Positions 46,899 to 56,222 of a stretch of DNA of 64,000 nt are shown piece by piece. A program made the position numbers and the translations under genes. This DNA is from Alcaligenes aquatilis (GTDB lineage Bacteria > Pseudomonadota > Gammaproteobacteria > Burkholderiales > Burkholderiaceae_B): NCBI RefSeq assembly GCF_003076515.1, contig NZ_CP022390.1, positions 3,108,572 to 3,172,571 of the forward strand, in the 5' to 3' direction. A model generated the notes under the pieces. That model saw nothing but the letters and a program-made list of their open reading frames with translations, did not search any database and was not told the DNA's origin. How positions within the stretch are numbered: position 1 is the stretch's first letter; each line of letters starts with the position of its first letter.

Positions 46899-46998
46899 GC
46901 CACAGCCACAGCCACAGCCACAGCCACAGCCACAGCCACAGCCACAGCCACAGCCACAGCCACAGCCACAGCCACAGCCACAGCCACAGCCACAGCCA
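46899..46998. repeat. Hexanucleotide tandem repeat, about 16.7 x GCCACA
   Basis: A perfect, uninterrupted 100-bp run of GCCACA units between two convergent genes (glycosyltransferase and Lrp). All six frames are open through it, giving Thr-Ala, Ala-Val, Gly-Cys or Leu-Trp dipeptide runs, but no frame has a credible start. Such tracts change length by slippage. Confidence 0.95.
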
Positions 46999-47041
46999 TG
47001 TTCTTTGCCGATAGCGTTTCGGCGTAAAAACTTGGCCTGGT

Positions 47042-47518
47042 TTAGATCTTCGCCGCAGGTAAAGGGACTCGTGTCTCGAACTTGGCCTGATGAATCGAGA
47101 AGAAGCTGCGAATATTGCGGATATTTGCCTGGTTGGTGAACAGGGCATGAGCCAGCTTGTGATATGCCGTCATATCGCTGACCTGCAGGATCACAATGAA
47201 ATCCACGCCAGTAGAGACCCGATAGCATTGCGTCACCGCAGTTTCCGGTGCCATCAGGCGCTCGAATTGCTGCAGATATTCTTCACCCTGACGGTCCAGC
47301 GTAATCTCTACAATCGCCGTCAAACTGGGGCCCAGTTGTTCCGGATCCAGCAAGGCGACCTGCCTGCGAATCACCCCTTGTTCACTTAAACGACGCACTC
47401 GCCGCAAGCAAGTTGGGGCAGAGGCATGCACGCGCAAAGCCAGCGCCTGATTGCTGATGGAAGCATCATTTTGCAGCTGCTCCAGAATGCGTAAGTCCAG
47501 CTCGTCCAGTTCAATCAT
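47042..47518 (-). CDS. Lrp/AsnC family transcriptional regulator
   Basis: A 158-residue regulator: N-terminal HTH (LDLRILEQLQNDASISNQAL, then RVHASAPTCLRRVRRL) and C-terminal RAM ligand-binding domain (CYRVSTGVDFIVILQVSDMT). Family members bind amino acids and form octamers on AT-rich DNA. Here the AT-rich, motif-repeated region separating it from glmS is a likely target. Ligand and targets are not known. Confidence 0.92.
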   Translation of the reverse strand: MIELDELDLRILEQLQNDASISNQALALRVHASAPTCLRRVRRLSEQGVIRRQVALLDPEQLGPSLTAIVEITLDRQGEEYLQQFERLMAPETAVTQCYRVSTGVDFIVILQVSDMTAYHKLAHALFTNQANIRNIRSFFSIHQAKFETRVPLPAAKI

Positions 47519-47719
47519 GACAATGTTTATCTATCTATGATGAAATAAAATTCCGTTAAATAAAATGAAATTTGTTTTTCTTTCATATTGATTATTAAAT
47601 GAAATTTTAATTCATTTTAGAAAAAAAATAGACATAAAATTTTTTGTGTTTCAGATCAGAATAGGCGGATTGAATTGATTAGCTGGCCCACCAAAAGGGG
47701 CCATGAACAGGAGTTGGCT
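47519..47719. promoter_or_regulatory. AT-rich lrp-glmS intergenic region
   Basis: About 200 bp, strongly AT-rich against a GC-rich background. It contains repeated ATGAAAT cores: near 47538, AAAATGAAATTT at 47562-47573, AAATGAAATTTT at 47597-47608, and the inverted ATTCATTTTA just after. Lrp-family proteins bind such arrays, so it may be the regulator's own operator and the glmS promoter. Confidence 0.5.
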
Positions 47720-49546
47720 ATGTGTGGAATTGTTGGCGCGGTGGCGCAACGCGATATTGTTCCCGTGCTGCTGGAGGGGCTGCAGCGCCTGGAGTACCGG
47801 GGCTACGATTCTTGCGGGGTTGCTGTTCATGCGCAGGGTCAGTTGTTGCGGGCACGCAGTACACAGCGTGTGGCCGAGCTGCAAGAGCAGGTCAAGGCGG
47901 ATCAACTGCAAGGCTTTACCGGCATTGCTCACACACGCTGGGCAACCCATGGCGCACCGGCGACTCATAACGCCCACCCGCATTTCTCCGGCAAGGGCAA
48001 AGCGCGTATTGCGCTGGTGCATAACGGCATTATCGAAAACCATGACGAACTGCGCACCGAGCTGCAAAACATAGGCTACGTGTTCGAGAGCCAAACCGAT
48101 ACTGAGGTGATCGCTCACCTGATCGACCACCTGTACAACGGTGACCTGTTCGAGGCCGTGCAGCAGGTTATTCGCCGTTTGACCGGTGCCTATGCCATTG
48201 CCGTGTTCTGCCAGGATGAGCCGCATCGTGTGGTGGGTGCTCGCCATGGTTCGCCCCTGGTCGTCGGCGTGGGCCAGAACGAAAATTTCCTGGCATCGGA
48301 TGCCCTGGCATTGGCCGGAACCACCGATCAAATCATCTACCTGGAAGACGGTGATGTGATCGATCTGCAGATCAATAAAGTGTGGATCATGGACAAGGAC
48401 GGCCGCACCGTTGATCGTCCCGTACACACCGTGCATTTGCACACCGCTGCGGCTGAATTGGGCCCATACCGCCACTTTATGCAAAAGGAAATCTTCGAGC
48501 AGCCCCGTGCGGTGGGCGATACCTTGCAAGACATTGAAAGCGTTACGCCCGAGCTGTTTGGCGACCAGGCCTACAAGGTTTTTCAGGATATCGACAATGT
48601 GCTGATTCTGGCTTGCGGCACCAGCTATTACGCCGGTTTGACCGCCCGTTACTGGATCGAGTCCCTGGCCAAAATCCCCGTTAACGTGGAAATCGCCAGC
48701 GAATACCGCTACCGCGACAGCGTGCCCAACCCCCGCACTTTGGTGGTGACGATTTCCCAGTCCGGCGAAACCGCCGACACCCTGGCCGCCTTGAAGCATG
48801 CCCGCAGCCTAGGCATGGAGCAGACTCTGACCATCTGCAACGTGGCCACCAGCGCCATGGTGCGCGAGTGCAAACTGTCCTACATCACCCGTGCTGGCGT
48901 AGAAATTGGCGTGGCTTCGACCAAAGCCTTCACCACCCAGTTGACCGCCTTGTTCTTGCTGACCATCGCACTGGCTCAAGTCAAAGGACATCTGAATCAG
49001 GAGCAGGAAGGCGACTACCTGAAAGCCCTGCGCCATTTGCCTACCGCTATCGCAGCCGTGTTGGCACTGGAGCCGCAAATCATGGCCTGGGCTGATCGTT
49101 TTGCCAGCAAGGAAAACGCCTTGTTTCTGGGCCGTGGCATGCATTACCCCATCGCCATGGAAGGCGCGCTGAAGCTGAAAGAAATCAGCTACATCCACGC
49201 CGAAGGCTACCCCGCCGGTGAACTGAAACACGGCCCTCTGGCCCTGGTCACCGAAGCCATGCCTGTAGTCACCATCGCCCCACGCGATGAGCTGCTGGAA
49301 AAGCTGAAATCCAATATCGAAGAAGTCCACGCACGCGGTGGCGAACTGTACGTGTTTGCTGATGCCGATACCCGTATCGGCAGCAGCGAGCGTGTGCACG
49401 TGATCCGCATGCCAGAGCACTACGGCAAGTTGTCCCCCATCTTGCACACCGTGACACTGCAATTGCTGGCGTATCACACCGCCTGCTCGCGTGGTACGGA
49501 CGTGGATAAACCACGGAATTTGGCCAAGAGTGTGACGGTGGAGTGA
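47720..49546 (+). CDS. glmS: Glutamine--fructose-6-phosphate aminotransferase
   Basis: The first step of hexosamine synthesis. The 608-residue enzyme begins [12 protein letters not shown], so C2 becomes the catalytic N-terminal cysteine. The glutaminase domain shows [11 protein letters not shown] and [10 protein letters not shown]. Two SIS domains follow ([36 protein letters not shown]). The C-terminus ends with [13 protein letters not shown], the typical tail. The ATG at 47720 has AGGAG 6 nt upstream; the longer frame would displace the essential cysteine. Confidence 0.97.
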   Translation: MCGIVGAVAQRDIVPVLLEGLQRLEYRGYDSCGVAVHAQGQLLRARSTQRVAELQEQVKADQLQGFTGIAHTRWATHGAPATHNAHPHFSGKGKARIALVHNGIIENHDELRTELQNIGYVFESQTDTEVIAHLIDHLYNGDLFEAVQQVIRRLTGAYAIAVFCQDEPHRVVGARHGSPLVVGVGQNENFLASDALALAGTTDQIIYLEDGDVIDLQINKVWIMDKDGRTVDRPVHTVHLHTAAAELGPYRHFMQKEIFEQPRAVGDTLQDIESVTPELFGDQAYKVFQDIDNVLILACGTSYYAGLTARYWIESLAKIPVNVEIASEYRYRDSVPNPRTLVVTISQSGETADTLAALKHARSLGMEQTLTICNVATSAMVRECKLSYITRAGVEIGVASTKAFTTQLTALFLLTIALAQVKGHLNQEQEGDYLKALRHLPTAIAAVLALEPQIMAWADRFASKENALFLGRGMHYPIAMEGALKLKEISYIHAEGYPAGELKHGPLALVTEAMPVVTIAPRDELLEKLKSNIEEVHARGGELYVFADADTRIGSSERVHVIRMPEHYGKLSPILHTVTLQLLAYHTACSRGTDVDKPRNLAKSVTVE

Positions 49547-49621
49547 GCGAGATTTAAGCGGCAAAGACCGGAAGTAAAATCTGTCCGGTCTGTTGTCAAT
49601 TGACACTGTCCGAGTTTCATC

Positions 49622-49665
49622 AAAACCCACCGAATTGACATTGATTTCGGTGGGTTTTGATTTTT
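49622..49665 (+). terminator. Terminator of glmS
   Basis: AAAACCCACCGAA (49622-49634) and TTCGGTGGGTTTT (49646-49658) pair over 13 bp, followed by GATTTTT. A second dyad, AGACCGGA/TCCGGTCT (49565-49591), lies just upstream. Confidence 0.88.
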
Positions 49666-49695
49666 AAGCGGTTGGAGCCCGTAATTTGGTGGGCC

Positions 49696-49890
49696 ATGAA
49701 GTATTCAGAAAAAGTTAACCGTTACAAAATTCTATTCATAAATAAGAAGAAAATCGGAGTTTTATTGATAGCGATATACCCGATAGTGAGGTTTGTGCCC
49801 AGTAGAGGGAGCTTTGTATTTGAAGATCTGAAGAAGCGAGCGGAGTCCCTCAAAATAGCCCCATTTGTCGCCCCAAACACACACCGCTAG
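49696..49890 (+). CDS. Possible 64-residue hypothetical protein
   Basis: An ORF from the ATG at 49696 begins MKYSEKVNRYKILFINKKKI and has a short hydrophobic stretch (GVLLIAIYPIVRFV). The DNA is AT-rich and lysine-heavy, unlike its neighbours, and the ribosome site (GGTGGG) is only fair. No family is recognised. It could be non-coding sequence between glmS and the iron cluster. Confidence 0.2.
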   Translation: MKYSEKVNRYKILFINKKKIGVLLIAIYPIVRFVPSRGSFVFEDLKKRAESLKIAPFVAPNTHR

Positions 49891-49911
49891 CGAACTGTAC
49901 AGACAGCACCA

Positions 49912-49940
49912 TATAATAATTGATAACGATTCTCATTATC
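49912..49940 (+). promoter_or_regulatory. Fur-box promoter of the fecI-type gene
   Basis: TATAAT (49912-49917) is overlapped on its 3' side by TGATAACGATTCTCATTATC (49921-49940), a close match to the Fur consensus GATAATGATAATCATTATC. Iron-replete Fur would block initiation. Confidence 0.8.
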
Positions 49941-49960
49941 TGTCAGTGCGGAGTACCCTC

Positions 49961-50530
49961 GTGTCATCTTCAGTTCTACCCTTGTCAGGTGTGTCTTTGG
50001 CCGATTCGGTCGAGTCACTTTACTGCGACCACCACAGTTGGTTGCAGCGCTGGCTGCATCATCGATTGGGTGGGGCAGACCAGGCGGCTGACTTGGCGCA
50101 GGATACGTTTGTACGCTTGCTAAGCAGCCGTTCCCGCTGGCAATTTGCCAGTCCCGGCGAAGCCCGTGCCTATTTGCGCAAGACAGCGCAAAACCTGTGC
50201 ATCAACTTGTGGCGACGTCAGGAAATTGAACAGGCCTGGTTGGATATTCTGGCCGCGACGCCCGAGAATGTTTACCCCTCGGCAGAACGTCAGGCCATGA
50301 TTTTGCAGGCCCTGGAAGAGATCAGCGCCATGCTCAGCAGCCTGTCTCCCAAAGCGGCCAAGGCGTTTACCCTGGCCGTCATTTGCGAGATGACAGACGA
50401 TGAGGTCGGCGCAGAAATGGGTATTTCCGGCCGCATGGTGCGCAAGTATGTGGCGCAAGCCATGTTGGGCTGCATCAGCTTGCAGGCTTGCCAGACCGTC
50501 GCAGAATTGCGTCAGGAACCTCAGTACTAA
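49961..50530 (+). CDS. FecI-type ECF sigma factor
   Basis: A 189-residue sigma-70 family protein with region 2 (ADLAQDTFVRLLSSRS) and region 4 (ALEEISAMLSSLSPKAAKAF, then MTDDEVGAEMGISGRMVRKY). I chose the GTG at 49961 (VSSSVLPLSG), with GGAG 8 nt upstream and just after the Fur box; the longer frame from 49865 would run through the promoter. The pattern fecI-fecR-receptor indicates cell-surface signalling in response to a ferric siderophore. Confidence 0.88.
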   Translation: MSSSVLPLSGVSLADSVESLYCDHHSWLQRWLHHRLGGADQAADLAQDTFVRLLSSRSRWQFASPGEARAYLRKTAQNLCINLWRRQEIEQAWLDILAATPENVYPSAERQAMILQALEEISAMLSSLSPKAAKAFTLAVICEMTDDEVGAEMGISGRMVRKYVAQAMLGCISLQACQTVAELRQEPQY

Positions 50531-50535
50531 GTTTC

Positions 50536-51540
50536 ATGAAGCACGGTTCCAGTTTTTCTTCCTCGTCCACTCCTCCCCACGCCGTTTTGATGCAAGCCGC
50601 CGAATGGTATGCCTGTCTGCGCGATGGCAAGGCCAGTGCCGAGCAACGTTCCGCCTGGCAGAGCTGGCTTAAGCAGGACGAGATGCACAGTACCGCCTGG
50701 CGTTATGTGGAGGAAGTCAGTCGCAGTTTTGAGCCTGTACGTAGCGTGCCGGATTCGCGCTGTGTGGTGGAGAAATTGCACACGGCCAACGAGCGTTTGC
50801 ATCAACGTCGTCGCGTTCTGGCCGGTGTGGTTGCGCTGGCAGGAACGGGAGTTGCTAGCTGGTTGAGCTGGCGTCATTCCTGGCTGCCGTCCAGTGTTCT
50901 GGCCTTGGCGGCTGACCACTCTACACAAACCGGCGAGCAGAACCAGATTGTGCTGGCAGACGGCTCTCGGCTTTGGTTGAACACCTCCTCGGCAATTGAT
51001 GTGAAGTTCACTGCGCAGGCTCGCCATATTGTGTTGATGTCGGGCGAGATCTTTATCCAGACGGCCAAGGACGACATGGACAGGCCGTTCACCGTTCAAA
51101 CCCCGCAGGGCAATATGCGCGCTTTGGGTACGCAATTCAATGTGCGTATGGACCAGGACTGTACGCAGTTGGCGGTCTATGAAGGGGCCGTGCAGGTGTC
51201 TACGGCAAAAGGTCAAAACACCGCCACGGTACAGGCGGGCAAGCAGGTGCACTTTAGTGCGCAGCGCATCCGGCACAGCATGGACGCCGAGCAGGCACGT
51301 GAGGCCTGGACCAAAGGCGTTCTGGTGGCTGACAACATCGCCTTGCGTAGCGTGATCAAGGAATTAGGTCGTTACCGCAAAGGCTATCTGGGTGTGGATG
51401 ATGCCGTGGCTGACCTGAAGGTCTATGGCAGTTTCCCCATTCATGACACGGACCGTGTGCTGAAAATGTTGGCTTCGGCACTGCCGATTCGTATCGACCA
51501 GCCCATGCCCTGGTGGACCAGTGTGCAAGCTCTGGATTGA
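50536..51540 (+). CDS. FecR-type anti-sigma regulator
   Basis: A 334-residue membrane protein. The cytoplasmic N-terminus has the DUF4880-type helix (AAEWYACLRDGKASAEQRSA), one membrane segment follows around residue 95, and the periplasmic FecR domain contains VLADGSRLWLNTSSAIDVKF and FTVQTPQGNMRALGTQFNVR. It passes the receptor signal to the adjacent sigma factor, whose stop lies 5 bp upstream. The ATG at 50536 is used; 50590 is an alternative. Confidence 0.9.
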   Translation: MKHGSSFSSSSTPPHAVLMQAAEWYACLRDGKASAEQRSAWQSWLKQDEMHSTAWRYVEEVSRSFEPVRSVPDSRCVVEKLHTANERLHQRRRVLAGVVALAGTGVASWLSWRHSWLPSSVLALAADHSTQTGEQNQIVLADGSRLWLNTSSAIDVKFTAQARHIVLMSGEIFIQTAKDDMDRPFTVQTPQGNMRALGTQFNVRMDQDCTQLAVYEGAVQVSTAKGQNTATVQAGKQVHFSAQRIRHSMDAEQAREAWTKGVLVADNIALRSVIKELGRYRKGYLGVDDAVADLKVYGSFPIHDTDRVLKMLASALPIRIDQPMPWWTSVQALD

Positions 51541-51831
51541 TTGCGCAGGGCATAGCAGCAGCAATCATCATAAAAATTACAAAAATAAAAACCGATTAAA
51601 TTCAAAGGCTTGCCCGGTTTTAGGTAAAAAACCCTCAAAAACATGCAAAAGCAGGTTCCGGGTTTTGGAGACTTGGTGGTTTTAGACAGTAAGAGGACCT
51701 GATTGGCGTGAGGCCAATGAAGCAGGAGGCGGGCCGCAGTGCCCGCTCAGTACTGAACATCAACGCAAGAACATCGTTCAGGTTCATCGTTTTTATTGTG
51801 ACTGACCCGTGTTTTTGAAGGATGTCTCCTT
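51541..51831. other. Intergenic region upstream of the siderophore receptor
   Basis: This 291-bp gap probably contains the promoter used by the neighbouring sigma factor. It holds a GCGGGC/GCCCGC hairpin near 51735-51750 and two GAACATC repeats (about 51756 and 51770). No convincing -35/-10 pair or coding sequence was seen. Confidence 0.35.
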
Positions 51832-54366
51832 ATGCATCGTCGCCCCGATCCCCTTTCCCTGTCCAAGGATGCAGGATCGCATTGCGCCTCTTTGCGTCCA
51901 CTGGCCCTGGCCCTGTCTGTGTTGATGGCCGGCAGCGCCTTTGTTGTGAGTATCCAGCCTGTCCAGGCGGCTACGCAAAACAGCCCGACGGCCGACAAGA
52001 TCCAGCGTTATGACATTCCAGCCGGCCCCTTGAGCCGTGTGCTGATGCGTTTCTCGCAAGAGAGCGGGGTGTATCTGGTTGGCGCGGGCAGTGTGGCCGA
52101 AGGCAAGCAAAGTGCGGGTCTGAAAGGCAATTACAGCGTCGCGCAGGCCTTGGATACCTTGCTGGCTGGCACGGGCATTCGCTACTCGCGTGATGCCAAT
52201 ACGGTGAACTTGTGGCCTGTTACGGAAACCACTCAGTTGGAACCCGTGCGTGTTAAGGGCAGCCTGACCCGCGCGACTGAAGACACCGGCCTGTACACGC
52301 TCAATGGCACCAGTAGTACCGCCACTCGTCTGAACATGGACACCCAGCACACCCCGCAATCGGTCAGTGTGATGACGCGTCAGCAAATGGATGACTTTGG
52401 CCTGAGCAGCTTTGATGATGTGATGAACTTCACCACCGGCGTGACGGCCAATACGGCGGCAGTCGGTGGCGGCTTTCAGTTTCAGGCTCGTGGCTTTGAC
52501 ATCAGCAATGTGCAGGTGGATGGCGTGCAAAGCAGCTACCGGGCGGCTGGACGTGGCGCATTCAATCCTATTTCTCTGGATATGGATTTATACGACCGCG
52601 TGGAAGTCGTGCGCGGTGCGACAGGTTTGTTGTCTCCTACCGGCGAGCCTTCCGCTTTGATCAACCTGATTCGCAAACGCCCTCAGGCTGAGTTTGGCGG
52701 CAAATTAAGCGCCCACTATGGTTCCTGGAACGATAAGCGTGTGACAGCCGATGTGACTGGCCCGCTGACCGAGGATGGCCGTTTACGGATGCGCGTTATT
52801 GGTTCGCGCAAGCAAGCGGACTCCTTCATGGATCACCAGGATCACAAGAACGACTTGCTGTCCGGCATGCTGGAGTTTGACCTGACTGATCGAACCTTGC
52901 TGACCGCAGGCTACGACTATCAAACCGCCAAGCTGCGTGGTGAAGGCAATATGGGCGTGCCTTTGTTTACCAGCGAGGGTGACCGTATTGACGTTTCGCG
53001 TTCCATGTCGCTGGTGCCGGACTGGACCTACTGGGATAAAAAGCATCAAAACGCCTTCTTCTCGGTCGAGCACGAGTTTGAAAACAAGTGGAATGCCAAG
53101 CTTAGCTACAGCCATCAACGTGACGATGGCGATGCCTTGATTACCGGTCTGGGGCAGGGCGTGAACCCCGTGGTGCGTCCGGACGGATCCGGTATGGGTA
53201 TCCGCGCTAACCTGGCCGCCAATGGCTATCGCCATCAGGACAACCTGGAGTTGTCGGCCAATGGTCCTTTCAAGATGTTTGGCCGTGAGCACCAGTTGAT
53301 GTTTGGTTTTAACGGCACTCGCAAGCGTGACACCACGTACACCATGCAGGTCAGCGATACCCGCAACTGGTTCATTCCCAATATTTACGATTGGGACGGC
53401 TATATGCCCGAGCCCAGTGTCAGCCGTACAGGGGAATGGAACCGGGTCCACACACGCGAATACGGCTTCTTTGCCGGCACGCGTCTGAACATTATTGATC
53501 CGCTGAATGTGATCATGGGCATGCGCTTGTCGGACTACAAAACCTACCGCGACAACTACGGTAAAGACGGCCAGTTCACCGGCGTGTCCAATGAATTGCG
53601 CAACCGCAATGAAATTACGCCGTACTTTGGAGTGACGTATGACATCAACCCGAACCTGACTGCCTACGCCAGCTATACCCGCCTGTTCCAACCGCAAAGC
53701 TACAAAGACATCAACGAGAACTTCCTTGATCCTATCACCGGGGTTAACCGGGAAATCGGTCTGAAAGGCAGCGTGATGGACGAGGCTCTGCAGTTCTCCC
53801 TGGCTGCTTTCGAGACCCGTCAAAACAATCTGGCCGTGCTGGACCCTTCGGTGCCGGATGATTTCCTCTTGCCTGATGGCAGCCGCCCCTATGTATCTTC
53901 GGGCGCAGGCAACAAAACCAAGGGTTTTGAAGTGGAACTGAACGGCGCACTGAGCAAGAACTGGAACGTATTTGCTTCTTATAGCTACGCCAGCACTAAA
54001 GACGGCGAGGGCGAGCGTATCCACACCTACATTCCCAGCCAAACCTTCCGTCTGGGCACCATGTACCAGTTCTCTGGTGCGTTGCAGGGCCTGAGCGCCG
54101 GTGCCACCGTGAACTGGTTTGGCAAGCGGGATCTGTGGACGGCCGGCCGCCCTTATACCGCCAGCAATGGCAAGGCGCTGGAAGACACCCATAGCAGCTA
54201 CGCCCTGGTGGGTCTGCACGCCAATTACCGCGTGAACCAGCACTGGAATGCCAAGCTCACCGTCAACAACCTCTTTGACAAACGGTATTACGACAACTTC
54301 GTGATCTTCCGGGCACGTTACGGCGCGCCGCGCAATGTGCATCTGTCCATTGATTACCAGTGGTAA
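51832..54366 (+). CDS. TonB-dependent siderophore receptor with STN domain
   Basis: An 844-residue outer-membrane receptor: signal peptide to about residue 47 (ending VQAATQ), STN signalling domain (IQRYDIPAGPLSRVLMRFSQ to GTGIRYSRDANTV), TonB-box region (LEPVRVKGS), plug (TPQSVSVMTRQQMDDFGLSS), and a 22-strand barrel ending in HLSIDYQW with a terminal aromatic residue. The STN domain contacts the FecR-type protein encoded just upstream. AAGGA lies about 9 nt before the ATG. The siderophore is not identifiable. Confidence 0.94.
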   Translation: MHRRPDPLSLSKDAGSHCASLRPLALALSVLMAGSAFVVSIQPVQAATQNSPTADKIQRYDIPAGPLSRVLMRFSQESGVYLVGAGSVAEGKQSAGLKGNYSVAQALDTLLAGTGIRYSRDANTVNLWPVTETTQLEPVRVKGSLTRATEDTGLYTLNGTSSTATRLNMDTQHTPQSVSVMTRQQMDDFGLSSFDDVMNFTTGVTANTAAVGGGFQFQARGFDISNVQVDGVQSSYRAAGRGAFNPISLDMDLYDRVEVVRGATGLLSPTGEPSALINLIRKRPQAEFGGKLSAHYGSWNDKRVTADVTGPLTEDGRLRMRVIGSRKQADSFMDHQDHKNDLLSGMLEFDLTDRTLLTAGYDYQTAKLRGEGNMGVPLFTSEGDRIDVSRSMSLVPDWTYWDKKHQNAFFSVEHEFENKWNAKLSYSHQRDDGDALITGLGQGVNPVVRPDGSGMGIRANLAANGYRHQDNLELSANGPFKMFGREHQLMFGFNGTRKRDTTYTMQVSDTRNWFIPNIYDWDGYMPEPSVSRTGEWNRVHTREYGFFAGTRLNIIDPLNVIMGMRLSDYKTYRDNYGKDGQFTGVSNELRNRNEITPYFGVTYDINPNLTAYASYTRLFQPQSYKDINENFLDPITGVNREIGLKGSVMDEALQFSLAAFETRQNNLAVLDPSVPDDFLLPDGSRPYVSSGAGNKTKGFEVELNGALSKNWNVFASYSYASTKDGEGERIHTYIPSQTFRLGTMYQFSGALQGLSAGATVNWFGKRDLWTAGRPYTASNGKALEDTHSSYALVGLHANYRVNQHWNAKLTVNNLFDKRYYDNFVIFRARYGAPRNVHLSIDYQW

Positions 54367-54398
54367 GCCTTTTTCCTATCTTCTTTCGAGCCGATTCT

Positions 54399-55640
54399 AT
54401 GACCTTGTTTACTTCTCGCTCTCTTGTTTCTGCGGTTTACCTTGCCTTGGCAATGGGAGTATCCACGAACTATGTTCATGCCAAGACACCCGCTCCCGTT
54501 GCCTATCAAGCCGTCACTCAAGAACAGATCATGCAAAAAACCACGGCCGCTGAGGTGCTGGAAATTGTCTACAGCCCCAAGCAATCCAGTTTGTTCGTGT
54601 CCTCGCCAAACTGGGAGGATGAAACCTTGTCGCGCACCTTGGTGCTGGATCCCACGACCTTGGCGATCCAGCAAGAAATCCCGATGGACGTTAAAAGCTT
54701 TGGCGTGGCTTTGGACGATGCGGCCGACCGACTTTATCTGACACAGGGCTTTAATGGCGGTATTGCCGTGGTTGATACCGCTCGCAAGGAACTGATCAAG
54801 CGTATTGCCGTACAAGAAAAAATCAATTTCCAGGAAGCCATTGCGGCTGCGGATTTTGGTCAGGCACGCAAAGAGGGTTTGTTAAAGATGCTGGAGCGTT
54901 TTAACGTCACCGAGGACTTCCAGTACAAGATGCGTGAATTGGTGGTGGACAAGAAAAACCACCGCGTGTTTGCGCCTGGTCTGGGCCTGGGTTTCGACAG
55001 CGTGCTGTTCGTGGTGAATACCCAGACTATGGAACTGGAAAAAGTGCTGCCCGGCTTTGGCTATAACGTCGTGGGCATCACCCTGGATGAGGCCAATAAC
55101 CGCTTGTTTGTCTCCAATATGCAGGGCCAGATCATGGTGGTGAACAGCCAGACGCTGAACATTGACCAAGTGTGGGAAACACAGGCGGACCAACTGTTGA
55201 ACCTGAGCTATGACCCCGAGCACAACCGCCTCTTCGGGGTAGACCAGGGGATTGACCGTGATGACGCCCGTAATCTGCACCTGGAGCGTGAGTACAAGCG
55301 TCGCAGCCCAGGCCACCAAGTGTTTGTGCTGGACGCTTCTAACGGCAAAACCCTGGCGGTCATGCCCACCGGCGAAGTGCCGATTGGTTTGCGTTTTGAT
55401 GCCGCATCCCAGCGTCTGTTTGTAGCCAACCGAGGTGGTGTGCGCGAGAAAGAAGGCAAGGGCTCGGTCAGCGTATTTGACACGGTGAACTACAAGCCGC
55501 TGCAAACCATTGAGCTGGCCCCACACCCTAACAGCCTGGAATACATCCCCGCTGAAAAAGCCTTGTACGTGTCGGTGAAGAACGATGGTAACAGCAAGGA
55601 AAAAGGGACCAAAGAACGGATGGTGCGTATCCAGTTCTAA
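54399..55640 (+). CDS. YncE-like periplasmic beta-propeller protein
   Basis: A 413-residue exported protein. The signal peptide ends about VSTNYVHA, and the mature part has repeated blades of the type NRLFVSNMQGQIMVVNSQTL and QRLFVANRGGVREKEGKGSV, as in YncE. In E. coli yncE is Fur-controlled and near the TonB receptor yncD. Here the gene follows a siderophore receptor by 32 bp, so it may assist that receptor or bind the same ligand. The ATG at 54399 is preferred; 54360 overlaps the receptor. Confidence 0.82.
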   Translation: MTLFTSRSLVSAVYLALAMGVSTNYVHAKTPAPVAYQAVTQEQIMQKTTAAEVLEIVYSPKQSSLFVSSPNWEDETLSRTLVLDPTTLAIQQEIPMDVKSFGVALDDAADRLYLTQGFNGGIAVVDTARKELIKRIAVQEKINFQEAIAAADFGQARKEGLLKMLERFNVTEDFQYKMRELVVDKKNHRVFAPGLGLGFDSVLFVVNTQTMELEKVLPGFGYNVVGITLDEANNRLFVSNMQGQIMVVNSQTLNIDQVWETQADQLLNLSYDPEHNRLFGVDQGIDRDDARNLHLEREYKRRSPGHQVFVLDASNGKTLAVMPTGEVPIGLRFDAASQRLFVANRGGVREKEGKGSVSVFDTVNYKPLQTIELAPHPNSLEYIPAEKALYVSVKNDGNSKEKGTKERMVRIQF

Positions 55641-55690
55641 GCTGGTTTCACCAGCAGCCATGCTGCATGATTGATTGACAAGGTGGATCT

Positions 55691-55727
55691 AAGCCCGAGT
55701 TCGGCGTCATGCTGAGCTCGGGCTTTT
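55691..55727 (+). terminator. Terminator of the receptor/yncE transcript
   Basis: AAGCCCGAG (55691-55699) and CTCGGGCTT (55717-55725) pair over 9 bp and are followed by further T. Confidence 0.85.
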
Positions 55728-55772
55728 CTATGTGTTTGGATTGCTTGCGGTATTTAGTGCGAAACTATAAGA

Positions 55773-55784
55773 TTAGATATCTAA
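55773..55784 (+). promoter_or_regulatory. Perfect 12-bp palindrome TTAGATATCTAA
   Basis: It lies 56 bp before the small gene's ATG at 55840. The TTAG-N4-CTAA form resembles MarR-type operators. No MarR gene is near. Confidence 0.5.
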
Positions 55785-55839
55785 CTAAATTGAGATTTTC
55801 AGCACGTTGTGCGTATCTTTAGCGAAAGGAAACCCGCCT

Positions 55840-56190
55840 ATGTCTCACTATCTGATCGAGCTTTATTCACCCAATGCCAAGTGGAATGCACTGCCTGCCG
55901 AGCAGCGACAGCACTTTCTGGCCAGTCTGCAGGAAGCAATGGGCGGACTTTCCAGCCTGGGTATTGAGGTATTGTCTCTGGCTGCGACTGAACACGATAT
56001 TGATCACGCCAGCGACCACCGCTTTATGGGCATTTGGCGTTTTCCAAATCAACAGGCATGCCAAGCATTGCTGGCCGGTATCAAAGCCAGCGGCTGGTAC
56101 GAGTATTTCGACCATGTGAATGCAGCGGGTGCAGAAGGGGGTTTTGCTCAACACTTGGCGGAGCTGGCTAAGGATTCTCAGCTTGTGTGA
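55840..56190 (+). CDS. Small DUF6616-like protein
   Basis: A 116-residue protein starting MSHYLIELYSPNAKWNALPA, with a ferredoxin-like ABM/YciI pattern and the conserved SGWYEYFDHVNAAGAEGG segment. I associate this with DUF6616, but not firmly. The ATG at 55840 has AAAGGA about 10 nt upstream; a start at 55807 would add 11 residues. It is monocistronic, behind a perfect palindrome. Members of the fold are often small stress or degradation proteins; the function here is unknown. Confidence 0.65.
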   Translation: MSHYLIELYSPNAKWNALPAEQRQHFLASLQEAMGGLSSLGIEVLSLAATEHDIDHASDHRFMGIWRFPNQQACQALLAGIKASGWYEYFDHVNAAGAEGGFAQHLAELAKDSQLV

Positions 56191-56222
56191 GGGTCAGAAA
56201 GCCAGGAGGATCCGTCAAAAAG

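Noticed and set aside
46749..47027. ORF with a Thr-Ala repeat tail
   Set aside because: Starts inside the glycosyltransferase gene and is only kept open by the hexanucleotide tract.
46890..47228. Minus-strand ORF ending in a Gly-Cys repeat, suggestive of a metal-binding tail
   Set aside because: No start codon after the lrp stop in that frame; the rest is a shifted reading of lrp.
49865..49960. Extended N-terminus for the FecI-type sigma factor
   Set aside because: It would translate through the -10 and Fur box; the GTG at 49961 has its own ribosome site.
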